From Hydrogenophaga sp. PAMC20947 (GTDB taxonomy: Bacteria; Pseudomonadota; Gammaproteobacteria; Burkholderiales; Burkholderiaceae_C): a DNA stretch of 64,000 nucleotides. The notes beneath the pieces were generated by a model. That model worked only from the letters and a program-made list of their open reading frames with translations. It was not told where the DNA came from and ran no database searches. Below are positions 46,137-54,995 of this stretch, one piece after another. The position numbers and the translations under genes were made by a program. The DNA is taken from positions 1,860,001 to 1,924,000 of the forward strand of contig NZ_CP039252.1 in assembly GCF_004795855.1 (NCBI RefSeq). Direction: 5' to 3'. Each line of letters opens with the position of its first letter. Within the stretch, counting starts at the first letter, position 1.

Positions 46137-46591
46137 GCCGCCACCTCCACCGCAGACAAGACCGCTGCCAGGCGCTCGGGAGTCACCCGCGCATACATGC
46201 GTTCGTTCACCTGCATGGCAGGCGACTGGGCACACAAGCCAAGGCAATACACCGGCTCCAGCGACACCGCACCGTCGGCCCGCGTTTCATGCGCCTTGAT
46301 ACCCAGGCGCTGCTCGACTTCCGCCATCAAACCGTCAGATCCACAAGCTTTGCAAGACTCGGCCTGACACACCTGCACCACGGTTCGACCAGGCGGTGTG
46401 CTGCGGAAATGGTGGTAATAACTGATCACACCGTGAACCTCAGCCCGTGACAGGTTGAAGCCTTTGGCAATGGGTTCAACCGCTTCGGGCGACACACAGC
46501 CATATGCAGCCTGAACCGCATGCAGCAAAGGCATCAGTCCACCCGCCTGGTTTCGGTGTTGTTGGATCAGGGTATCGAGCTGCTCTGGCAT
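46133..46591 (-). CDS. fdsG: Formate dehydrogenase gamma subunit FdsG (NuoE-like)
   Basis: 152 residues, the [2Fe-2S] thioredoxin-fold subunit. The cluster ligands are in CQAESCKACG and CLGLCAQSP, and LSRAEVHGVISYYHHFR is the NuoE-type helix region. With FdsB it forms the diaphorase part of the complex. ATG 46591 is 70 bases downstream of the OFA transporter stop, and its TGA overlaps the fdsB ATG. It is the first of five fds genes, consistent with the order fdsGBA-fdhD-fdsD. Confidence 0.93.
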   Translation of the reverse strand: MPEQLDTLIQQHRNQAGGLMPLLHAVQAAYGCVSPEAVEPIAKGFNLSRAEVHGVISYYHHFRSTPPGRTVVQVCQAESCKACGSDGLMAEVEQRLGIKAHETRADGAVSLEPVYCLGLCAQSPAMQVNERMYARVTPERLAAVLSAVEVAA

Positions 46592-46660
46592 TCCATGGCT
46601 CCGGAAGTTAGAAAACGGATCGCACTGCGCATCGCTGCGGGATCCGAAGGTGAAAGCGGC

Positions 46661-48334
46661 TCAGCTAAAAAACTTGGCCGCGCTGAGCATGGTGCGGTAA
46701 ACGCCCCATGCCAAAGGAATGCCCACGGCCGCCCACGCCAGGGCCACCGTCAGCGACTTTGTGGCGTGAAACGCCTCGTGACTCTTGCCCACTTCGCCAG
46801 CTTTGGCATTGTCGTGCGCCAGTCGCTTTTCTTGCGCCAGTTCGGCATCGGTCATGAAGTGTTTGTCGGCCACGGGGCGCACCAGCAGGTTGCAAATCAA
46901 TCCAACCAACAACATGCCCACCAGGATGTACATGGTCTGGTTGTACACCTGCTCGCGGGGAATGCCCAGCCCCAGCTGGTATTCGCGCATGTAGTTCACC
47001 ACCACCGGTCCGATGATGCCGGCCGTGGCCCAGGCCGTCAGCAGGCGGCCATGAATCGCGCCGACCATTTGAGTGCCAAACAAATCGGCCAGGTAAGCCG
47101 GTACGGTGGCGAACGAGCCGCCGTACATGCTCAAGATGATGCAGAAGGCGCCTACAAACATCAGCTTGTTGGCCGAACCGGCACTGGCCGGAATGCTGAA
47201 ATACAAAATGCCGCCGAGCAAGAAAAACAGCGTGTAGGTCATCTTGCGACCGAGCTTGTCAGACAGGCTGGCCCAGAAGAATCGCCCCACAATATTGAAC
47301 AGGCTGAGCAAGGCCGCAAATCCGGCTGCCACACCTGCAATCGCCGTGAGTTGCGTTTTGTCCAGCTCGCTGAACTTGCCTGCCACGCCGATCAGGCTGC
47401 CGCCAAATACCTCTTGCAACATCGGGCTGGCCATGCCGATCACACCGATACCGGCCGACACGTTCATCGTCAAGACCATCCACACCAGCCAGAACTGGGG
47501 AATGCCCCAGACTTTTTTCACGTGGACGTGGCCGTGGGTGATCATGGCGTTGCTGCCCTGCGCCACCGGTGGTGTCCAGCCTTTGGGTTTCCAGCCGCTG
47601 GCCGGAATGCGGTAGCCAAACGCGCCACACAGCATCGCAACGATGTAAATCGAACCCATCACCGCAAAGGTCTGCCACACGCCCACTTCGGTCGACGTGG
47701 AAAAAAACTTCATCAGTTCAGCGGCCAACGGTGAGCCGATCATGGCGCCACCACCAAAACCCATGATGGCCATGCCGGTCGCCATGCCGCGTTTGTCCGG
47801 GAACCACTTGATCAACGTGGACACCGGTGAGATGTACCCCAGGCCCAGACCGATGCCGCCGATGACGCCCGACCCCAGCACCATGATCCAGAACTGGTGC
47901 AGGTAGATTCCCAGTGCGGAAATCAACATGCCACCCCCCCAGCAAAAAGCCGCGAGTACACCGACCTTGCGGGGTCCCACTCGCTCCAACCAGCCACCCC
48001 AGACCGCTGCGGCCAGGCCGAGGAACACAAAAAACAGGGTGTACATCCAGCCCAAAGTGGCGATGGACCAATCGCAACTGGTGGTGAAAAGCTGACCGAA
48101 GAAGCCGACATCGGGCCCACATTTCAGGGCTTCCTTGATGCCCAGCGCTTTCGACAGCGGCAACCAGAACACCGAAAAGCCATAGGCCATACCAATGCAC
48201 AAATGAATCGCCAAAGCAGCCGGCGGCACCAGCCAGCGGCTGAAACCCGGTGCGGCGATGATGCGTTCCTTGGACAGCAGCCCCTCTCCGCCATCCCCAA
48301 CCAAGGCCCCAGTGGCCACTGCAGATGTCCCCAT
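46661..48334 (-). CDS. OFA-family MFS transporter (oxalate/formate antiporter type)
   Basis: About 557 residues with 12 to 14 hydrophobic segments, fitting the OFA branch of the major facilitator superfamily. GGIGLGLGYISPVSTLIKWFPDKRGMATG carries the MFS loop motif. Directly before the formate dehydrogenase genes, it most likely imports formate (or exchanges formate/oxalate); substrate is inferred from context. GAGGAG just before ATG 48334 decides the start over the ATGs at 48364 and 48382. The C-terminal 90 residues hold an extra cytoplasmic Lys/Glu-rich stretch and a last helix. Confidence 0.85.
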   Translation of the reverse strand: MGTSAVATGALVGDGGEGLLSKERIIAAPGFSRWLVPPAALAIHLCIGMAYGFSVFWLPLSKALGIKEALKCGPDVGFFGQLFTTSCDWSIATLGWMYTLFFVFLGLAAAVWGGWLERVGPRKVGVLAAFCWGGGMLISALGIYLHQFWIMVLGSGVIGGIGLGLGYISPVSTLIKWFPDKRGMATGMAIMGFGGGAMIGSPLAAELMKFFSTSTEVGVWQTFAVMGSIYIVAMLCGAFGYRIPASGWKPKGWTPPVAQGSNAMITHGHVHVKKVWGIPQFWLVWMVLTMNVSAGIGVIGMASPMLQEVFGGSLIGVAGKFSELDKTQLTAIAGVAAGFAALLSLFNIVGRFFWASLSDKLGRKMTYTLFFLLGGILYFSIPASAGSANKLMFVGAFCIILSMYGGSFATVPAYLADLFGTQMVGAIHGRLLTAWATAGIIGPVVVNYMREYQLGLGIPREQVYNQTMYILVGMLLVGLICNLLVRPVADKHFMTDAELAQEKRLAHDNAKAGEVGKSHEAFHATKSLTVALAWAAVGIPLAWGVYRTMLSAAKFFS

Positions 48335-48460
48335 CGTTGTCTCCTCTTTGTGTTGTGATTCCATGAAAACCTCGTGCATCATCGTGGCCTCTCAAGCGGC
48401 GCGCAATATGAGCGAGAGGGCAGCACCCATAGGCGCTTCAGGTCATAAAGGGTTTTCCCG

Positions 48461-49549
48461 ATGAAAAGAATTTCGATCAAGCCGGTGTGGACCATCCAGG
48501 GCGGAGACGCCGGCAACCTCTCACCTCGGCTAATTGAGTTGTTGACCGCCGTGCACACCGAAGGCAGCCTGTTGGCGGCCTGCCAGAAACTGGGCATGTC
48601 CTACCGGCATGCCTGGGATCTGGTGCGTGCCGGCGAAGCCCACTTCAACACCACGCTGCTGCACATGGAGCGCGGCAAAGGCTCTACGCTCTCGCCCTTG
48701 GCAGAAAAGCTGGTGTGGGCCGATTTGCGCATCATGGCGCGCCTGCAACCGATCCTGGACTCGCTGGCCTCCGAGCTCTCGCACGAAATCGCCAAGGTGG
48801 GCAGTCTCGGCGACAGCGCATTTCGCCTGCATGCCAGCTACGGCTTTTCCATCGAAAAGCTCATCGAACAGTTGCTGGAACAAGGCCAGCAAGTTGCGCG
48901 GCGCTATGCCTCAAGCACAGCCGCCGCCGCCGGGTTGCACGACGGCGCCTGTGAAGCCTGCGGCATCCATATCCCGTTCGGATCGCAACAGGCCCGTGCG
49001 CTGGAGCACTACGCACAATGGCTGAGTGCGCCCGACCTGATGCTGGTCGACATCTCTACCCGTCGCCAGGGGCTGATGGTTGCGCCAGGCAATCCGAAAA
49101 AAATCTACGACCTGAATGATTTGACGCGCGAAGACGTGCGTTTCATCAACCGGCCTGCCGATTCGGGCACCCGTTTTCTGCTGGAAGGCCTGTTGGGAGA
49201 GCGGCGCATCTCCGGGGCGGAGATCGCGGGCTTCGAGCAAAGCGAAGCCACCCACGCGTCTGTGGCCGCCTTCGTGGCCAGCGGCCTGGCCGATGCCGGT
49301 TTTGGGCTGGAGCGCCCGGCACGCTACTTTCAGCTTGACTTCATTCCCATGGTCAACGAGCGCTACTTCCTGATCTGCCACGAAGCCACCCTCCAACACC
49401 CGGTGATGCAAAAGACCCTGTCCATCCTGGCCGATCCCGACTTCAAGTCATCGGTCAACGCCCTGCCCGGCTACGACTCCACCCACTCCGGTCAGATCAC
49501 GCCATTGAAGGAGGCGTTTGCCGAGAACGCGTTCACGCCAGCAGCCTGA
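48461..49549 (+). CDS. ModE-type HTH regulator fused to a periplasmic-binding-like domain (probable fds regulator)
   Basis: 362 residues. The N-terminal winged helix (LLTAVHTEGSLLAACQKLGMSYRHAWDLV) resembles ModE/LysR DNA-binding domains. It is followed by a PBP-like ligand domain (from about residue 120) of the type used in molybdate or small-anion sensing, with SGTRFLLEGLLGERR and ASGLADAGFGLERPARY. It has no signal peptide, so it acts in the cytoplasm. Divergent from the OFA-fds operon by 126 bases, it probably controls it, like FdsR of Cupriavidus. The ligand could be formate, molybdate or a product; not known. Confidence 0.78.
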   Translation: MKRISIKPVWTIQGGDAGNLSPRLIELLTAVHTEGSLLAACQKLGMSYRHAWDLVRAGEAHFNTTLLHMERGKGSTLSPLAEKLVWADLRIMARLQPILDSLASELSHEIAKVGSLGDSAFRLHASYGFSIEKLIEQLLEQGQQVARRYASSTAAAAGLHDGACEACGIHIPFGSQQARALEHYAQWLSAPDLMLVDISTRRQGLMVAPGNPKKIYDLNDLTREDVRFINRPADSGTRFLLEGLLGERRISGAEIAGFEQSEATHASVAAFVASGLADAGFGLERPARYFQLDFIPMVNERYFLICHEATLQHPVMQKTLSILADPDFKSSVNALPGYDSTHSGQITPLKEAFAENAFTPAA

Positions 49550-49572
49550 ATTCGGCATTTCCGATCAAAGGC

Positions 49573-50634
49573 ATGCGGCTCATGACCTACGATGGCAACA
49601 TGGATAATCCCAACACCGACGAAAGACCCATCGCCTATTCCACCTTGACCGTTGCCACCTGCAACGTGCTCAACCTGGCCTTGCCGGGCCGCGACTTCTA
49701 TCCCGGACAAGCGCCCTACAGCAACAGCGAATACGAGCGCAAGGTGGACTGGCTCGGCGAGCGCATCAAAACACTCAATGCCGATGTGCTCACAGTGCAA
49801 GAGGTTTGGGACGAAGCCGCATTGCAGGAAGCCGTGAAACGCAGCGGCCTGCGCTACAAATTCATCGGCGTGCCAGGCGCAGAAAATGGTCCCGGTCAGC
49901 AGGGAGCCCAAGGCACACCCCGCGTGGGCCTGATCACCCGCCTGGCGGTTGAGTCCGTCGATTCACTGGTGGACTTTCCGCCACAAGCCGTGGTCGACGT
50001 GCCCGGCATGGGCCCCTATTCCCGCTTTGAGCGCCCGCCGCTGCACGCCACCTTGCGCCTGAAAAATGGGCCCTGCCTCCATGTCATCACGGCGCACTTC
50101 AAATCCAAACGACCCAAGCTCCTGAGCGATGAGCAAGGCAACACCATTGAAGACCGCGACGACCCGACCGTTCAAGCCTTGGGCAGCCTGCGCTCTCTCA
50201 TCATGCGCGGCGCCGAAGCACTGGCGGTTCGCTTGAGGGTGGTTGAAGTCCTGCATCGCACGCGAGAACCTTTGGTCATGATGGGCGACCTCAACGACAG
50301 CCCCTACAGCGTCACAACCCAGCTGGTGGCCAACACCTCACAAGTGGCGTATGACCGCGGTGCCTACGACAGCGCCCTGTTCAGCGCCTGGGATGTTCAA
50401 GGCGAATCGGCCCTGCGCCGCGATGTCGCCTTTTCACACATCCACCAAGGCTACCCCGAGGTGCTCGACCAGATTCTGGTCAGCGAAGAATTCACCGCGA
50501 AAAGCCGCCATGCCATCGGCGAGGTGCTGCGGGTGCAGGTGTTCAACGATCACCTCTTTGAAGGGCGCAGCCGCGCCAAAAGCGACCACGGTTTTGTGCG
50601 CGCTTTGATCCGCTGGGAACAGCAAAATACCTAG
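49573..50634 (+). CDS. Endonuclease/exonuclease/phosphatase-fold hydrolase
   Basis: About 353 residues. The fold shows as VATCNVLNL near the start, then TLNADVLTVQEVWDE (metal-binding Glu), HVITAHFKSKRP, MGDLNDSP (metal-binding Asp and Asn) and SDHGFV near the end (catalytic His). The residues for a divalent-metal phosphodiesterase are thus present. Substrate, DNA or otherwise, cannot be inferred. No signal peptide. ATG 49573 is the first Met, with 49582 and 49600 as alternatives; none has a clear ribosome binding site. Confidence 0.8.
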   Translation: MRLMTYDGNMDNPNTDERPIAYSTLTVATCNVLNLALPGRDFYPGQAPYSNSEYERKVDWLGERIKTLNADVLTVQEVWDEAALQEAVKRSGLRYKFIGVPGAENGPGQQGAQGTPRVGLITRLAVESVDSLVDFPPQAVVDVPGMGPYSRFERPPLHATLRLKNGPCLHVITAHFKSKRPKLLSDEQGNTIEDRDDPTVQALGSLRSLIMRGAEALAVRLRVVEVLHRTREPLVMMGDLNDSPYSVTTQLVANTSQVAYDRGAYDSALFSAWDVQGESALRRDVAFSHIHQGYPEVLDQILVSEEFTAKSRHAIGEVLRVQVFNDHLFEGRSRAKSDHGFVRALIRWEQQNT

Positions 50635-50768
50635 GGGTGGTGTTCAGCGCGGCAACGGATCTGTAAAAGAATGCACCGAGGCTGTGTGGTGGAGAGCCCG
50701 GTCCAGCAGACCGCTCCGATTCAACCGAGCCCGGGAGGACAACCGTGTCCCTACGGACCCACGGAACT

Positions 50769-51152
50769 TTAGGCTCTCACAAACAGCGTGACCAGCGGCT
50801 GATCGCCCACTTGCCTGCTCCAGTGTCCATGGATCTGGGCGTCGAAGGTGGCGCCATCCGGCAAGGTGTCGGTCGAATAGAAATGCTGGCCGGGTCCGAA
50901 GCTGCGGATGCTGCCATCTTGCAAGCCGATGTCCATCTGGCCCTGCAGCACAAACAACCACTGAGGGAGGACTGAACAATGAAATTCAGACCGGAAGCCC
51001 ACCGGACTCTCTCGCAACTGCAGGCCACCGCTGGCCATCAGCACCGAGAGACGCGCTGCGGGTGTGCCTTCGTTGAGCGCCAGTGGCTCTTCACGAAAAC
51101 GCGCGCGACCATCGGTGTCGGTGAACAAAATGATTTTGGAGAAAGTGCTCAT
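50769..51152 (-). CDS. Cupin-domain protein
   Basis: 127 residues. GFRSEFHCSVLPQWLFVLQG followed by QDGSIRSFGPGQHFYSTD is a small beta-barrel of the cupin type, where His, Glu and Gly positions are only partly conserved. A metal-dependent enzyme or a sensory/storage role is possible; substrate unknown. The family start MSTFSK (51152) is chosen over the open frame to 51230, which is of lower quality. No operon partners. Confidence 0.65.
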   Translation of the reverse strand: MSTFSKIILFTDTDGRARFREEPLALNEGTPAARLSVLMASGGLQLRESPVGFRSEFHCSVLPQWLFVLQGQMDIGLQDGSIRSFGPGQHFYSTDTLPDGATFDAQIHGHWSRQVGDQPLVTLFVRA

Positions 51153-51271
51153 GTGGAACCCCCTGAATGAAAAGCGGTTTGTACCAGAGCACCAAGCAAA
51201 CAGCGGAATCCTCTGGCTCGTTGGCGTCACTTAAAGACAACTGAGCGATTCGAAATGCCAAAGGCAGTGCA

Positions 51272-51307
51272 CAAAAAAAGCCGGCTGCGTATGCACGCTG
51301 CCGGCTT
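51272..51307 (-). terminator. Terminator of the DUF4148 gene
   Basis: On the minus strand AAGCCGGC (51300-51307) pairs with GCCGGCTT (51278-51285), followed by a run of about seven T residues. It is 54 bases after the DUF4148 stop. Confidence 0.8.
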
Positions 51308-51361
51308 GAAATTGCGCCCGAAGGCGCCCTTGGAGAGGTGAGACTGTACAGGACGCTGCGA

Positions 51362-51895
51362 TCAGTTGGCCGAAGGCGCCTGGTAACGGCCGGAAACTTG
51401 CGCGTTGGCAGGATTCTGTGCCACAGCGTTGTCGGGGGCAAAGCGCGCTGGGTAGGCCTGGGCAAGGGTCTTGCCGGTTTCACCGTTGATCACGATGTCG
51501 CCTGTGCGCTGGGCCAGGGCCAGTTCGGCCTTGACTTCAGCGCGGGTTTTGGTGGACAGCGTTGCAGGGAATTTGGCGGGGTTCAATTCGGCCACGGTCT
51601 GACCGGATTCGCCGTTGGCGATCACATTACCAGCTTCTTGGGCAGCGGCGAGTTCGGCTTTCACCTGGGCGCGGCTCAGACCTTCGGTGGTGTAAGCAGC
51701 GGGGTACAGGTTGGGGGACACGTCTTTGGCCAAGGCACCGCTCTCGCTGTTGGCGATCACGTTGCCGGTGCGCTGGGCAGCGGCGAGTTCGGCTTTCACC
51801 TGAGCACGGGTCAGGCCACTGTCAGCGGCAAATGCGGAGCCCGAAGCCACAGCGGCGACGGCGAGAACGATGGCGGAGAATTTTGCGGAGTTCAT
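51362..51895 (-). CDS. DUF4148 secreted protein with three tandem repeats
   Basis: 177 residues. A signal peptide (AIVLAVAAVASGSAFA) is followed by three copies of the DUF4148 unit: each begins RAQVKAELAAAQ or RAEVKAELALAQ, then TGNVIANSESG, AGNVIANGESG and TGDIVINGETG, with about 46 residues per unit. DUF4148 proteins are common secreted betaproteobacterial proteins; most have one or two units and no known role. The DNA repeats are clear, so unit number could change by recombination. The start ATG 51895 fits the signal peptide; the open frame upstream is not expected to be translated. Confidence 0.88.
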   Translation of the reverse strand: MNSAKFSAIVLAVAAVASGSAFAADSGLTRAQVKAELAAAQRTGNVIANSESGALAKDVSPNLYPAAYTTEGLSRAQVKAELAAAQEAGNVIANGESGQTVAELNPAKFPATLSTKTRAEVKAELALAQRTGDIVINGETGKTLAQAYPARFAPDNAVAQNPANAQVSGRYQAPSAN

Positions 51896-52329
51896 GGTGT
51901 GTGTCCTTTCGAGACGGAAATACAAAGGTTTGAATGACTGGCTGATGGATCGTGCCGGCCACCCGGCCGGTTGTCTTTTCACTGCGATTTCGCTTCTTTT
52001 CGATTTGTTTCGAAAGCGTTGTTTGCTGCGATGAGTGAACTTTAAAACGATCATCCATCGGGAAAAACCCTTGGTTTAGAGACTCTGCATTGCTGAATAC
52101 GAAACAATCAAATGCAAGAGACTATTTTTCCTCAATATATTGAGTAGGCCATTCGCTTCTACTTTGTTCCGCTTCGAAGCCTCGGGCTGGGCCACCCCAA
52201 CCGCGCTTCACCCCGCCTCGGCACGGCCCGTTCAGTTACGTTTCATTGCAATTTCAAGACGCGGGTTTAACCCCGATCGCCACTCCCCTGCGTTTCAGTG
52301 GATTCATCAACCCTTTCTGGAGCGCACCC
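51896..52329. promoter_or_regulatory. Divergent intergenic region with palindrome CTCAATATATTGAG
   Basis: 434 bases between the DUF4148 gene and the secreted-paralogue gene. It is AT-rich in the middle and has a perfect 14-bp palindrome at 52131-52144, a possible operator. The region 52253-52270 resembles a stretch before the second paralogue (56601-56620): both have TTCA then CGGG then TTTAA, perhaps a shared promoter. No gene seen. Confidence 0.35.
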
Positions 52330-53244
52330 ATGAATCGCCTTCCCTTTGGCCCCTTGCCGATGTCACGCCAGCTGGTGCTGTTTGTCATTGCCTCGCTGGC
52401 TTTGCTCGGCCCCCTGCCCGCGCAAGCCTTGGGGCGGCTGACCGATGTCGAAGTCATTGATCGCGACAGCGGCGAGGTTTTGCCCGTGATTCGCCACAAG
52501 GGGGACTATTGGATTGCCGGCCGTCCGGGGGCGCGCTACGCCGTGTCCCTCCAGAACCGGCAACATGCGCGGGTTCTGAGCGTCGTCTCGGTTGATGGCG
52601 TCAATGTGATCTCTGGCGCGACCGCCGCGTTGCACCAGACTGGCTATGTACTCGCACCACGCCAGGCCTACCGCATCACAGGCTGGCGCAAGAGCGATCA
52701 GGAAGTGGCTTCATTTCACTTCACTGTGGCGCCGGCTTCGTATGCAGAACGCACCGGACGCCCCGATCACCTGGGCGTGATCGGTGTGGCCCTCTTTCGG
52801 GAAAAGGAAGTCCCCCCACCCATGAGCGTCACCCCAACGTTCCCGTCGTGGCGCCAGACGCCTCAGTTCCGGGGCAATGGTCATGCCAACGCGGAGCGCG
52901 CGGCCGAGGCCGAACCGGCATCCCCGAAGCGCCAGCGCAGCGAAGCACCAGAATCATTGGCCAAGACGGGCAACAGTGAAAATGCGGACCAAGCCGCTGA
53001 CCGACAGAGCGCGCCCATGCCAGCCTTGCGCCTGGGAACAGGCCATGGAGAGCGGGAACACGACAGCGTTTCGCACACCGCGTTCGAGCGCCACAGCGAT
53101 CGCCCCGACGAGATCGTGCGCATTCGATACGACAGCCACGACAATTTGGTAGCCATGGGCATCATTCCGGCGATGCCCATCCCGACCCGGTCCCAGCCCT
53201 TTCCAGATTCCAGCCCTCAGCGCTATGTGCCCGACCCGTCTTGA
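52330..53244 (+). CDS. Secreted hypothetical protein, paralogue A
   Basis: 304 residues with a signal peptide ending LPAQALG. The conserved core is shared with the protein at 56658: INRD/IDRD, GARYAV, VVSVDGVNVISG, TGYVLAP, GWRKS and DHLGVIGVALFREK, then a variable Pro/Glu/Ala-rich linker and a conserved tail with RPDEIVRIRYDSHDNLVAMG. No database family is recognised. It precedes the sigma-factor gene by 71 bases on the same strand, so it may be the product controlled by, or sensed by, that sigma factor. Confidence 0.7.
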   Translation: MNRLPFGPLPMSRQLVLFVIASLALLGPLPAQALGRLTDVEVIDRDSGEVLPVIRHKGDYWIAGRPGARYAVSLQNRQHARVLSVVSVDGVNVISGATAALHQTGYVLAPRQAYRITGWRKSDQEVASFHFTVAPASYAERTGRPDHLGVIGVALFREKEVPPPMSVTPTFPSWRQTPQFRGNGHANAERAAEAEPASPKRQRSEAPESLAKTGNSENADQAADRQSAPMPALRLGTGHGEREHDSVSHTAFERHSDRPDEIVRIRYDSHDNLVAMGIIPAMPIPTRSQPFPDSSPQRYVPDPS

Positions 53245-53315
53245 ACCCTGGCGCATGTCCCGCGCCAGGGCACACCCAAGGCAAGCCAGCCACCCGTCCG
53301 CTCATAATCCAGCGC

Positions 53316-53891
53316 ATGCATGTGCACAGCGAAACCAGCGACGGCGACCTGATGCGGGCCTACGCCGCAGGCGACACACTGGCCTTCGAAGCCCTCTACG
53401 ACCGCCACGCCCTGCCCCTGTGGCGCTTCTTGCAACGCCAGCTCCAGAACCCGGCTCTGTCCGATGACCTGGCCCAGGACGTGTGGTTCAGCGTGGTGCG
53501 TCAGGCGGCGGGTTATCAAGAACTGGCCCGATTTCGCACTTGGTTGTTCACGCTGGCCCACCACCGCCTGGTTGACCACTGGCGGCGCCACAAGCCCTTG
53601 GCGAGTCTGGACGCACACACCGAAGACGGAGCAGCATTGGCCGACACCTTGGCTGCCGAGTCGGGCTTTGGTCCAGAGCGGCGCCTCGACTCACGGGAGC
53701 AGGCTCAGGCCTTGCTCGATGCACTGGCCTGCCTGCCCGAGCTTCAACGCACGGCTTTTTTGTTGCAGGCCGAAGGCGGGTTCAGTGTGGCCGACATCGC
53801 CAAAGCCACGGGCGTGACGCTTGAAACCGCCAGGAGCCGGCTGCGCTACGCCCGCGCCCGCCTGCGCGAAACCCTGGAGGCCTTTGCATGA
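53316..53891 (+). CDS. ECF-type RNA polymerase sigma factor
   Basis: 191 residues. Region 2 spans the first half with DLMRAYAAGDTLAFEALYDRH and DDLAQDVWFSVVRQ (core binding and -10 recognition). Region 4 has LACLPELQRTAFLLQAEGGF and VADIAKATGVTLETARSRLRYARARL (-35 recognition helix). It is a standard two-domain extracytoplasmic-function factor. ATG 53316 is used; the frame is open upstream to 53241. Its stop overlaps the ATG of the next gene by four bases, so the downstream membrane protein is its likely anti-sigma factor. Confidence 0.87.
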   Translation: MHVHSETSDGDLMRAYAAGDTLAFEALYDRHALPLWRFLQRQLQNPALSDDLAQDVWFSVVRQAAGYQELARFRTWLFTLAHHRLVDHWRRHKPLASLDAHTEDGAALADTLAAESGFGPERRLDSREQAQALLDALACLPELQRTAFLLQAEGGFSVADIAKATGVTLETARSRLRYARARLRETLEAFA

Positions 53892-54937
53892 ACTCCCCCA
53901 CCCAGCCCCCAAAATATCAGCGTCCAAACGACCCGTTGTTGCAGCGCTACCAGGAAGCCAATGGGCACGACCACGCGCGCCCCAGCCCGGCATCGCGGAA
54001 ACGGGTGCTGGCGCACGCCCGCACCATGGTGCAGCAACACAACATCCCTGAAGCCGCATCACGGCCAGCAGCGGCCAATGATGGCGCCTGGAAGCTGCGG
54101 GCCTTCGGCAGCCTCGCCGTGCTGGGTTTGGTGGGGTTGCTTGTGCTGCAGTTCGATCGCGGCACGCCTGAAGAACAGGCCACCGCCTGGGGCCCTTCGA
54201 GCCCGCGATTGGCCCAGCCATCGGACGATGGTCGATCCAAGCCAGCCATGGACGCAGCGCCTGCCCTTTCGCCCGACAAACCAATCGCTTCAGCTCCACA
54301 CCCAGACGAGAACGGCCAGCCCAGCCGGCTGAGCGACACCCCGGCAGAACGCCTGGCTGAGCCGCAGGCTGCACCTTCACCGACACCTGCCCCGCCAACC
54401 CCTTCGAGCCCGCGCGCAGCAGCCCCCCTCTCGCACCTTGAAGCGAGCCCCGCACAAGCCGAGAGCGCCGACAGACAAGACAGCGATGGCGCCGCTGCGC
54501 CGCCCTCGGATCCAGCCCAGCCGGGGCGCAGTCTGGATGCGTCAGAAGCGCCTGCCCTGAACCCGACGCCCCCCTTTCCCTCGCCAGCAAAAGCAAAAGC
54601 GGAAAGCACGCGTCCACCTGTGGATCAACGTCTGAAACAGCGCTCAACCTTGCAAGCGCAAAGCCCGGGCTCAAGCACCGTCCTGCACACGGCTGCGATG
54701 GAAGCCGATGCCGAGGCGGTCACCCGCGCTCTGGCGCAGGGCTGGTTTGTGGATGTGCCCGACAGCGCAGGCCGCACCGCACTCATGCTGGCGGCCGAAG
54801 GCACATCGAAGGCCGTCCTCGAGCAATTGCTGACAGCCGGCGCCAGTCGACAGGCCCGCGATCAACAGGGGTTGAATGCAGAAGACCACGCGCGCCTGGC
54901 TGGTCGCCTCGACTGGCTTGTTTTGCTGCAGCCTTGA
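53888..54937 (+). CDS. Membrane protein with ankyrin repeats, probable anti-sigma factor
   Basis: 349 residues. The cytoplasmic N-terminal 70 residues (DPLLQRYQEANGHDHARPSPASRK) resemble the short anti-sigma regions of ECF partners, without a clear zinc motif. A single membrane helix (residues about 74-92) is followed by a long Pro/Ala/Ser-rich periplasmic segment (about 100-260) and a C-terminal ankyrin-like domain (LHTAAMEADAEAVTRALAQG and GRTALMLAAEGTSKAVLEQL). An ankyrin-bearing periplasmic anti-sigma factor is unusual; the ankyrins could bind a protein signal. Translationally coupled to the sigma factor. Confidence 0.7.
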   Translation: MNSPTQPPKYQRPNDPLLQRYQEANGHDHARPSPASRKRVLAHARTMVQQHNIPEAASRPAAANDGAWKLRAFGSLAVLGLVGLLVLQFDRGTPEEQATAWGPSSPRLAQPSDDGRSKPAMDAAPALSPDKPIASAPHPDENGQPSRLSDTPAERLAEPQAAPSPTPAPPTPSSPRAAAPLSHLEASPAQAESADRQDSDGAAAPPSDPAQPGRSLDASEAPALNPTPPFPSPAKAKAESTRPPVDQRLKQRSTLQAQSPGSSTVLHTAAMEADAEAVTRALAQGWFVDVPDSAGRTALMLAAEGTSKAVLEQLLTAGASRQARDQQGLNAEDHARLAGRLDWLVLLQP

Positions 54938-54995
54938 ACGCCCGCACTCAAGCAACGCCTTCCCGCCGCCCCTCTCGCCCCAATCGCGCCGGAAA

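Noticed and set aside
53691..54674. Long minus-strand frame opposite the anti-sigma gene
   Set aside because: Antisense shadow in Pro/Ala-rich DNA with low-complexity translation; the plus-strand frame has a membrane helix, ankyrin repeats and coupling to the sigma gene.
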